Positions 1 to 5,176 of a stretch of DNA of 7,151 nucleotides are shown here, one piece after another. Within the stretch, counting starts at the first letter, position 1, and every line of letters starts with the position of its first letter. Origin of the DNA: Nitrosomonas sp. (GTDB lineage Bacteria; Pseudomonadota; Gammaproteobacteria; Burkholderiales; Nitrosomonadaceae); contig DOOY01000014.1 of assembly GCA_003514765.1 (NCBI GenBank), forward strand, positions 1 through 7,151. Direction: 5' to 3'. The notes below the pieces were generated by a model. That model saw nothing but the letters and a program-made list of their open reading frames with translations, was not told where the DNA came from and ran no database searches. Position numbers and translations under genes: made by a program.

Positions 1-54
1 GAGCCTGTTTTTAACGCCGCAGTCGCAACGCAGATAGTTTTTTCAACGCCTGTT
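1..54 (+). repeat. Degenerate dispersed repeat, copy 1 (probable insertion-sequence end)
   Basis: This segment aligns without large gaps to 1444-1497 in the same orientation, with about 41 of 54 positions identical ungapped and more if one base near position 43-47 is shifted. Shared blocks include GTTTTTAACGC, CAACGCAGA and TTTTCAAC followed by GCCTGTT. The opposite-strand end, CAGGCGTTGAAAAAACT, looks like the terminal inverted repeat of an insertion sequence. The window begins inside the repeat, so the rest of the element, if any, lies to the left. I cannot name the IS family from this alone. Confidence 0.55.
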
Positions 55-70
55 AAGCCATGCTTCTGTA

Positions 71-748
71 TCAGGAAACATTGATATTTGCTAGCGCGGA
101 AGCATGTTTAGTAGCATAGTGATCAAGCTCCAAATGCAATAATACAGCAGGCGCATTGACTCGCGGACAGGTGCGCAATTCGCCGGATGGCTGGAAGCCG
201 AACACATGCTTATGGAAACCCGCATGACGCGGGTTGACTTCGCAAAAGAAATCAGTAGTATTTAAAACGTTGCGCGCATAGAGAAATGTAACTTGAAACA
301 ACGATGTAATCATTTCCTTTGAACTATACTGCGGATCTAAAGCAAACTTAGACAATTCACAAACTTTCCTGCCATTTTTACGGAATAAATTGATTTCGTC
401 GCCATAAAGCTCGTCAGCGAGAAGACCGTTGGCCGAGTCATTCTTTAATGTCACTGTCCCAATAATAATTTCCCCAATAAATGTAGCAAATGTAATTTGA
501 TCAGGGCTAGGGGGGAAAATTGAGGCGTTTTGAGTCTGGTATCCACGCGAAGCGTACATACGTTTAATCAGAGTGTTTGCTTTGATTCGATGCTTCAGAG
601 AATTGACAATGTGTATGCTGTAACCATTGCGATTCAGGTGATAGGTTTGTTTTTCTCTGGTGTTGTCTAGTGTGTCAAATGATGGAACAAAAAGTGTCGG
701 GTTACTATCGCTAGCATAGTTCGGGAGTGATTTATTAGTGTTCAGCAT
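71..748 (-). CDS. FeeM-like N-acyl amino acid synthase (GNAT-fold acyl-ACP-dependent acyltransferase)
   Basis: The 225-residue protein belongs, by motif recognition, to the FeeM-type long-chain N-acyl amino acid synthases. These are GNAT-fold enzymes related to acyl-homoserine-lactone synthases that transfer an acyl chain from acyl carrier protein to an amino acid amine. Visible family marks are RMYASRGY (residues 63-70), GTVTL (97-101) followed by DS (104-105), LLADELY (109-115), CELSKFALD (130-138), EVNPRH (170-175), GFQPSGE (184-190) and CPRV..APAVLL (194-204). The first 45 residues are variable and probably outside the core. There is no signal peptide, so a cytoplasmic enzyme is expected. 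The ATG at 746-748 has only a distant AGG (13 bases away) as ribosome site. The gene lies alone, and a sigma-54 promoter with IHF and GlrR-type sites stands about 265 bases upstream. Amino acid substrate and chain length cannot be read from the sequence. Confidence 0.85.
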   Translation of the reverse strand: MLNTNKSLPNYASDSNPTLFVPSFDTLDNTREKQTYHLNRNGYSIHIVNSLKHRIKANTLIKRMYASRGYQTQNASIFPPSPDQITFATFIGEIIIGTVTLKNDSANGLLADELYGDEINLFRKNGRKVCELSKFALDPQYSSKEMITSLFQVTFLYARNVLNTTDFFCEVNPRHAGFHKHVFGFQPSGELRTCPRVNAPAVLLHLELDHYATKHASALANINVS

Positions 749-971
749 TCTATAAATTAGACCTACTAAGTAATGAGATTAAAAAACGAAATGGCAGGCT
801 TAAATTACATTCAACGGATACCCTTGGAAATCAAATGCACGATTGAAGATCCATGCAGCAGCTTGACTTGTGTTCAAAAATACTTAAATTGTCTTAGCTG
901 TGACTTTTCTCACCAACGTAATTATCTCGATGAAATATACTTATTTCTAAAACGAAGGGTTAATTCGCTGT

Positions 972-998
972 AATCACCTACCACGGTTATTAGTGATT
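972..998 (-). other. Stem-loop at the predicted 5' end of the FeeM-like gene transcript
   Basis: AATCAC (972-977) and GTGATT (993-998) form a perfect 6-bp stem with a 15-base loop. If transcription starts near 1002, as the sigma-54 element predicts, the stem begins about four bases from the 5' end of the mRNA. That is a position known to protect transcripts from decay. The leader is then about 254 nt long with no clear riboswitch and no strong intrinsic terminator. A run of six T on the minus strand at 781-786 has no GC-rich stem before it. Function is inferred. Confidence 0.3.
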
Positions 999-1012
999 CA
1001 CTCTCAATTATA

Positions 1013-1028
1013 AGCAATTTATATGCCA
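1013..1028 (-). promoter_or_regulatory. Sigma-54 (RpoN) promoter of the FeeM-like gene
   Basis: Read on the minus strand, the sequence is TGGCATATAAATTGCT. It matches the -24/-12 consensus TGGCAC-N5-TTGCW at every position except T for C in the sixth, a common variant. The GG and GC dinucleotides have the required 12-bp periodicity. The GC at 1014-1015 places the start site near 1002, giving a leader of about 254 nt before the ATG at 748. The window also encodes a sigma-54 activator (GlrR), and activator- and IHF-type sites lie upstream of this element in the expected order. Confidence 0.75.
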
Positions 1029-1046
1029 GTTTACTTAGTCATTTAT

Positions 1047-1059
1047 AATCAATGAGTTG
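1047..1059 (+). promoter_or_regulatory. Integration host factor (IHF) site
   Basis: AATCAATGAGTTG fits the IHF consensus WATCARNNNNTTR at every constrained base, and A/T-rich DNA (1041-1047) precedes it, as is typical. It lies at about -45 to -57 relative to the predicted start near 1002, between the -24/-12 element and the enhancer-type dyads. IHF bends this interval at many sigma-54 promoters so that the activator can touch RNA polymerase. E. coli glmY, the known GlrR target, also uses IHF. Confidence 0.6.
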
Positions 1060-1132
1060 CATAATATTTTTGATTGCCAAAAATTTTTAACTGTCGCTCC
1101 TCCAATGGATGCCAAGCACAGATAGTTATAAT

Positions 1133-1152
1133 ATATTGTTTATAAACAATAT
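1133..1152. promoter_or_regulatory. Perfect 20-bp palindrome, possible operator
   Basis: ATATTGTTTATAAACAATAT reads identically on both strands, with no spacer. It ends four bases before the TGTC-N10-GACA dyad and spans about -131 to -150 from the predicted sigma-54 start. Spacing and symmetry suit a dimeric DNA-binding protein acting together with, or against, the enhancer protein. I do not recognise the regulator. The AT richness makes chance symmetry more likely than the length alone suggests. Confidence 0.45.
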
Positions 1153-1156
1153 TGCT

Positions 1157-1174
1157 TGTCTCCAAATGGAGACA
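1157..1174. promoter_or_regulatory. GlrR-type enhancer site (TGTC-N10-GACA)
   Basis: TGTCTCCAAATGGAGACA is an 18-bp dyad with 8-bp perfect arms around AA. It is an exact instance of TGTC-N10-GACA, the motif reported for E. coli GlrR (QseF) upstream of glmY. It lies at about -155 to -172 from the predicted start near 1002, the usual range for a sigma-54 enhancer, with an IHF site in between. Scanning the window by eye gave no other perfect copy. GlrR is encoded about 4 kb away and keeps the recognition helix RNRTEFYKLL. Binding itself is inferred. Confidence 0.7.
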
Positions 1175-1322
1175 GGGTGACCTGGCGGGTAATGCGGTCA
1201 TGGAGCAGATCTTGCGCAACAAGCAAGCCATCACAAGACCGGGCATATCTTCCGGGCAAACATAAAAATGTGGAATTTAATCCGTAACATCAATGGCATT
1301 GATCAGGCACAGCAAGCTTTAG

Positions 1323-1497
1323 CAGGGCGTTGAACAATGTTTCGAAGCAGGCAGATTTTGAACGGCCGGAAGCCGACCCAAAGAGCAAGACACATAATGT
1401 GCCGAGGAAAAAGCGGCGTTCATGTGGAATAAATGCGCATTTTGAGTTTGTTTTTAACGCTGCAACGACAACGCAGAGAACTTTTCAACAGCCTGTT
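1323..1497 (+). mobile_element. Probable insertion-sequence or MITE-like remnant
   Basis: The segment is bounded by imperfect inverted ends. CAGGGCGTTGAACAA (1323-1337) on the plus strand matches CAGGCTGTTGAAAAG (complement of 1481-1495) at 11 of 15 positions. The right-hand 54 bases repeat the window's first 54. The interior is richer in G+C than its surroundings but has no intact reading frame that I can assign to a transposase. It may be the decayed 3' end of an IS or a short non-autonomous derivative. Clear target-site duplications are not visible. Confidence 0.4.
1444..1497 (+). repeat. Degenerate dispersed repeat, copy 2
   Basis: This is a direct repeat of positions 1-54 at roughly 76-80 percent identity. 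It ends in CTTTTCAACAGCCTGTT. The two copies flank the FeeM-like gene together with its whole sigma-54 control region. The divergence between copies says neither is a recent insertion. Confidence 0.55.
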
Positions 1498-1802
1498 TAT
1501 AGGCTTGTTAAGCGCACAACCTTAACTTAAAGACTGAGAAGGGTGGCAATGAAGGAATTCTAACCGGATGAGCCGGCTTGACTCTGGGTCAGGGGTTTAT
1601 TACGCACCAAAAACGAACGAAACCAGGAAACCAGCACCAATATACTGTGGCGCTTACTTAAATAACATCAGACGGATACGACGAACAAACAAAGTAACGA
1701 CCACTCAAAGCAAATCAAACAACCGGCATTCGAGAACAAGCCAAAACGGAAATACCAAAAAAGCGCCCCAACTGAGGAGATACCTAGAAATAACCGGCCA
1801 CG
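1498..1802. other. Gene-free spacer with strong strand asymmetry
   Basis: No convincing gene, RNA or terminator is visible here. From about 1600 to 1800 the plus strand is very rich in A and C and poor in T, so the minus strand, which is downstream of the acyltransferase at 1803-2534, is T/G-rich. Past the TAA stop of that gene the same frame stays open for 44 further codons (1802 down to 1671, stop at 1668-1670) and encodes an unusually hydrophobic stretch. This could be composition alone or the relic of a membrane-protein sequence. Confidence 0.3.
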
Positions 1803-2534
1803 TTACGCCTTTTCTATGTCCTTGACGATCGCCAGATAAAGCGAACGTAACGAAGGATACATGTTGTTGATGCTGCTACTAATTCGCACCATTGAGGGTA
1901 CACGTTTTCCACGGTGTTCTATTGATTTTCCAATTAACTGAATATCAAAACCCAGCTTACCAAAATGGTGCGCCAATCTCTCTTCCGTAAGCACAAGCAA
2001 ATATTCAATCCCGTTAATTTGCGCTAGCCGAATTGTACCCAGATACAGGCTAACCGGTATATAGGGAAATCGCTGTTCTTCGTTTTCGGTACTGAAATCA
2101 GCACTTGTTATGCTAACTGTACTTTTACTGTCGCTTTTACGCCTACGATAATTTGCAACGACCGCAAGACGTGACACTTCAGCCATTTCGTTGCGGGGTA
2201 TTTTTTTTAGATCAACTATGGTGTTATCGATGGCACTAACACAAATCTTTTCAATGGGTAATTGATATCCAGGGTCATTCAAACGCGGGCAGATAATTCG
2301 CGTGCAACCGATAAATTCACCCGACTTTTTACTGCGAAGCATTAAATGCATAGAATCAGAATCATATTCATCAGTTTCACGTTTGTCCTCATGTAACGAC
2401 TCATACTTTAGTTCTTCACAATAAACCTGATGACGTATGCGAAAAGCATCATTTTTCTGCTCATCAGATTTCGCATAAACCATTTCAAAATACTTTTGGA
2501 AATTCTCTCCCAATTGAACTGCGCTTTCATTCAT
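1803..2534 (-). CDS. PEP-CTERM/exosortase system-associated acyltransferase
   Basis: The 243-residue protein fits the family of putative acyltransferases that occurs with PEP-CTERM/exosortase protein-sorting systems. The family has an autoinducer-synthase-like GNAT fold and no established substrate. Visible marks are FQKYFEMV near the N-terminus (12-19), RIRHQVYCEEL (32-42, the counterpart of the conserved Arg-rich start of acyl-homoserine-lactone synthases), DEYDSDSMHLMLR (55-67), GCTRI (76-80) and EVSRLAV (119-125). Near the C-terminus come LYLGTIRLAQ and a LGFDIQLIGK segment. Length is normal and no frameshift is seen. There is no signal peptide, so it is probably cytoplasmic. The ATG at 2532-2534 has AGGATGAG upstream as a ribosome site with somewhat long spacing. 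No exosortase or PEP-CTERM protein lies in the window, so partners are elsewhere. It is divergent from the kinase operon. No convincing sigma-54 element was found upstream. Confidence 0.82.
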   Translation of the reverse strand: MNESAVQLGENFQKYFEMVYAKSDEQKNDAFRIRHQVYCEELKYESLHEDKRETDEYDSDSMHLMLRSKKSGEFIGCTRIICPRLNDPGYQLPIEKICVSAIDNTIVDLKKIPRNEMAEVSRLAVVANYRRRKSDSKSTVSITSADFSTENEEQRFPYIPVSLYLGTIRLAQINGIEYLLVLTEERLAHHFGKLGFDIQLIGKSIEHRGKRVPSMVRISSSINNMYPSLRSLYLAIVKDIEKA

Positions 2535-2759
2535 AATAGTCTCATCCTAGAGCTTAAATTTTAAACACCTCGCACAGCACAAATTAACCTATCAAAAATA
2601 ATAATTAACATTACTGATAATATGACAATGCGATATAAATAGCGTTGGCGGTTTTTATATAACCACCTGTACTAACGGTTATTTAAAAGATATCTCTATA
2701 AAATTTTATTAAACTTCACTTACGGAAGCTGCAATTACAGCAAAGGGATATCCCGGCAT

Positions 2760-2778
2760 CTTGCGCGAGCTGCGCAAG
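2760..2778. repeat. Perfect 7-bp hairpin, GC-rich
   Basis: CTTGCGC and GCGCAAG surround the five-base loop GAGCT. The sequence stands out as GC-rich inside an AT-rich spacer and directly follows a GGGATATCCC palindrome (2745-2754). No T-tract follows, so it is not an intrinsic terminator. It could be a leader-RNA structure, a protein-binding site or a relic of a mobile element. Confidence 0.35.
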
Positions 2779-2805
2779 CAGTATGTAGCAACTTTTTCAC
2801 CCCTA

Positions 2806-2837
2806 ACTGACCGTAAAAAACGTTTAAAGCGGTCAGT
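2806..2837. repeat. Inverted repeat with 8-bp perfect arms
   Basis: ACTGACCG (2806-2813) and CGGTCAGT (2830-2837) are perfect complements separated by 16 A/T-rich bases that themselves contain AAACGTTT. No T-run follows. It lies in the long leader of the kinase operon if transcription starts near 2680, where it could fold in RNA. It could equally be an operator. Confidence 0.35.
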
Positions 2838-3090
2838 ATCAGGCGAAAAGCGGAATTTGAATATTGGAATGACGTTTATGGCAGAAAAACCAGTCCGTCA
2901 AATTGAAATAAGCTCGGAGATCCGGAACATAAATAACACAAGCCCACGCAATTTAAAGAATAATAATGTGATAGACAAACACAAGTTAAAAATTATCAAC
3001 CTGAACGGATAAGTTCGTTTTAAACTTTAGTTACTTGATTGAAGCATCAAAAATGGATTAATAAAATTTTTGAAAGATCATCAACTGACA

Positions 3091-3097
3091 AGGAAAG
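3091..3097 (+). promoter_or_regulatory. Ribosome binding site that fixes the glrK start
   Basis: AGGAAAG lies five bases before the ATG at 3103-3105. The frame is open 11 codons further up to a TTG at 3070, but that codon has no ribosome site, so the ATG is preferred. Confidence 0.65.
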
Positions 3098-3102
3098 TAA
3101 AT

Positions 3103-4605
3103 ATGACTGTCAATGCTGATACTGCCGATTTTTTAATAAATACTGAATACCCAATACCGTCAAAACGTCAACGGTATCCTAAATCCTTCTTAAAGCTTAT
3201 TTTGTTGGGATTTTCACTTGTTGGCGCACCGTTGATCGCAGCTCTGATCTATATTGCAATCACTATTGACAATCTCGCCGAACGCAGCCATGAAACAATC
3301 TACCAGGCAACAGAAATTACCCATGGTAACCGGGTGCTGGCTGACGAAGTTTTAGCGATGGAAAGAAGTTTGAGACAAGCATTAATACTGAACGACCTGT
3401 CTTTACTTGAAGGATATATTCGTTCACATGAAAAATTTGAAGAAACGGCAAAAAATTTCACCAAATTGCCCCTGCATACCGAGCATCATCTTTTATTGGA
3501 GAAAATGCGTTTATCCGAACTCATTATTTTTAGAGAGATACTAAAAATTAAAAATACTCCAGAAAGTATACCAACCTTACAGGCCCAGATTGAGAATTTC
3601 TCAAAGCTGCTCGCCACAGTTCAAGATTTCAGAAATTTAGGTAATATGCTGATTAACCATTATGCTAACGAAATGCTTGAAACCGCCGATCAGGTACGTT
3701 CAAATATTGAAATACAATTACTTGCCGTTATTCCCTTCGTTATATTTTTAGCTATTCTGTTCTCAATACTCATTACACGCCCAATTAAACAAATTGACGA
3801 AGCGATCTATAATTTAGGTCAAGGGGAGTTATTAAAACCAATTAATGTAACAGGGCCTCAAAATCTAAAACAACTTGGGAAGCGTCTCGATTGGCTGCGC
3901 CGCCGCCTGTTAAAACTGGAAAAACAGAAGAATCAGTTCCTCAGACATATCTCGCATGAACTTAAAACGCCTCTAACGGCCATCCGTGAAGGCGCCGATC
4001 TGCTTGCAGAAGGTGTCACCGGGAATTTATCCAGAAAACAACAACTCATTGCAGATATACTACTTAGCAGCAGCTTGCAATTGCAGAAAAGAATTGAGGA
4101 CTTATTAAGCTATAGCGCTATCCAAGTCGCAGAAACCGCACTTGTAAAACAACCTGTCAGTCTCTCCAAAATTTTAGATGACACATTACAAAACCAGAAT
4201 TTATCGATTATGAGCAAAAAGTTAAAAATTATTCGTAATCATCAGGATATAGTCTACGAGTGCGATGCTGAAAAAATACAAACTATTGTCGATAATCTTT
4301 TGTCGAATGCCATAAAATTTTCGCCGCCTTGCAGCAAAATTGAAATAAAAATCAATCACAACAAAGAATGTGTACAATTAGATGTTAAAGATTCTGGCGC
4401 AGGCATACATGAATCAGATCGAGACAAAATTTTTGAACCTTTTTATCAAGGCCGGTTTATACCTGACGCGCATGTAATGGGTACGGGACTGGGCTTATCC
4501 ATTGCTCAGGAATTTGCACTAGCACACGGCGGGCGCATCTTTTTAATAAATCTCGCAGAACCCGGCAGCTATTTTCGCCTTATCTTGCCCATGCAGAATA
4601 ATTAA
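3103..4605 (+). CDS. glrK: Sensor histidine kinase GlrK (QseE)
   Basis: This is a 500-residue inner-membrane sensor kinase of the GlrK/QseE type, which phosphorylates the sigma-54 activator GlrR. From the N-terminus there is a 30-residue cytoplasmic tail, then membrane segment 1 (about 31-55). A periplasmic, mostly helical sensor region (about 56-203) follows, then membrane segment 2 (about 204-226) ending in the TRP typical of HAMP entry, and a HAMP plus coiled linker to about 278. The H-box is SHELKTPL with phosphoacceptor His285, followed by the GlrK-like AIREGADLLAEGVTGNL. The ATPase domain has an N-box DNLLSNAIKFS (397-407), G1 DSGAGI (430-435), F-box FEPFYQG and G2 MGTGLGLS (459-466), so all catalytic motifs are intact. 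It is the first gene of the operon, eight bases before qseG. The signal sensed is not evident. In enterobacteria envelope stress and adrenergic cues have been proposed. Confidence 0.88.
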   Translation: MTVNADTADFLINTEYPIPSKRQRYPKSFLKLILLGFSLVGAPLIAALIYIAITIDNLAERSHETIYQATEITHGNRVLADEVLAMERSLRQALILNDLSLLEGYIRSHEKFEETAKNFTKLPLHTEHHLLLEKMRLSELIIFREILKIKNTPESIPTLQAQIENFSKLLATVQDFRNLGNMLINHYANEMLETADQVRSNIEIQLLAVIPFVIFLAILFSILITRPIKQIDEAIYNLGQGELLKPINVTGPQNLKQLGKRLDWLRRRLLKLEKQKNQFLRHISHELKTPLTAIREGADLLAEGVTGNLSRKQQLIADILLSSSLQLQKRIEDLLSYSAIQVAETALVKQPVSLSKILDDTLQNQNLSIMSKKLKIIRNHQDIVYECDAEKIQTIVDNLLSNAIKFSPPCSKIEIKINHNKECVQLDVKDSGAGIHESDRDKIFEPFYQGRFIPDAHVMGTGLGLSIAQEFALAHGGRIFLINLAEPGSYFRLILPMQNN

Positions 4606-4613
4606 ACACTGCT

Positions 4614-5162
4614 ATGAAGAAAAAAATATATAACATCAATTTATATATCATCATTTCTATAGCTATCTTATCAATAATTGGGTGTTCTACTATAGAAGAA
4701 AAACAAGTCATTACAAAACCGGATGAATTGATTTACAGAGAAATATTTGAAAATCAATTAAATGCCCTTATGCTTGATTTTGCAAGCCTTGAAAAGAAAA
4801 ACAATACGGAACTAGAAGCAATATTCAATAATGTAAAGGAGAAATTTGAGAACGATAAAAACAACATTAATCGTATCAGATATATACTGTTGTTAACTTT
4901 ACCCGATCAAAAATTCTATGACGCAGACATAGCACTTTCTTTACTCAAGGAATGGCCTGAAACCGAGCTACTCCCACCATCTTTAGAAAGTTTTAGAAAT
5001 CTTTTAATCATGCGACTGGAAGAAGAACTGCGATTAAAAAGAATTGTAAAACAATTATTCCATCAACTCGCAAATGAGAAGCTAAGATCCGAGATGTTAC
5101 AGAAAAAAATAGAAGACATTAAAGATATGGAAAAATCGCTTATCAGAAGAAATATGCCCTAA
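4614..5162 (+). CDS. qseG: QseG-like lipoprotein, GlrK partner
   Basis: The 182-residue protein has a lysine-rich start, a hydrophobic stretch (residues 8-22) and a lipobox IIGC with the lipidated cysteine at 24. The following Ser at 25 gives no inner-membrane retention signal, so outer-membrane sorting is expected. The mature part is charged and helical. A long coiled-coil-like C-terminus (about 130-175) is rich in Glu, Lys and Leu. Sequence resemblance to enterobacterial QseG is weak, and the assignment rests mainly on lipoprotein character, size and position between glrK and glrR, exactly where qseG lies. In E. coli QseG interacts with and stimulates the GlrK kinase. The start has no clear Shine-Dalgarno and is eight bases after the glrK stop, which suggests translational coupling. 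It is more AT- and Asn/Lys-rich than its neighbours, in keeping with a fast-evolving protein. Confidence 0.68.
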   Translation: MKKKIYNINLYIIISIAILSIIGCSTIEEKQVITKPDELIYREIFENQLNALMLDFASLEKKNNTELEAIFNNVKEKFENDKNNINRIRYILLLTLPDQKFYDADIALSLLKEWPETELLPPSLESFRNLLIMRLEEELRLKRIVKQLFHQLANEKLRSEMLQKKIEDIKDMEKSLIRRNMP

Positions 5163-5176
5163 CCATAAGATTATCA

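Larger units (their letters stand above)
2535..3102. other. 568-bp divergent intergenic region between acyltransferase and glrK
   Basis: This AT-rich control region serves two divergent genes. A weak sigma-70-like pair for the kinase operon is TTGGCG (2645-2650), 17 bases, TGTACT (2668-2673). Another is TTGATT (3035-3040), 18 bases, TAATAA (3059-3064), which would give a short leader. Neither is strong. A perfect hairpin lies at 2760-2778 and an inverted repeat at 2806-2837, listed separately. An open frame from 2761 to 3012 begins with TTG, has no ribosome site and shows no recognisable family, so I do not call it a gene. I see no TGTC-N10-GACA here. Confidence 0.4.

Noticed and set aside
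773..973. 66-codon plus-strand open frame with five cysteines
   Set aside because: It has no ribosome site and no recognisable family. It lies antisense within the predicted leader of the FeeM-like gene, 24 bases from that gene's start. Most likely chance.
1049..1246. Minus-strand 65-codon open frame
   Set aside because: It covers the IHF site and both dyads, has no ribosome site and shows no family similarity.
1330..1530. Plus-strand 66-codon open frame beginning with TTG
   Set aside because: It lies inside the repeat remnant, and differences between the repeat copies are not biased to synonymous positions, so there is no sign of coding constraint.
1568..1825. Plus-strand 85-codon open frame
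   Set aside because: It is a by-product of the A/C-rich, T-poor composition, overlaps the end of the acyltransferase gene and has no family marks.
2384..2401. TGTC-N10-GACT, one base off the GlrR motif
   Set aside because: It lies inside the second acyltransferase coding region without a sigma-54 element nearby, and one such near match is expected by chance.
2738..2754. Possible -24/-12 element on the minus strand before the second acyltransferase
   Set aside because: TTTGCT and a GG at the right spacing are present, but the -24 box GGGATA keeps only the GG of TGGCAC and no enhancer or IHF site accompanies it.
2761..3012. Plus-strand 83-codon open frame beginning with TTG
   Set aside because: It starts inside a hairpin, lacks a ribosome site and has a low-complexity Asn/Lys-rich end. 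No family recognised.
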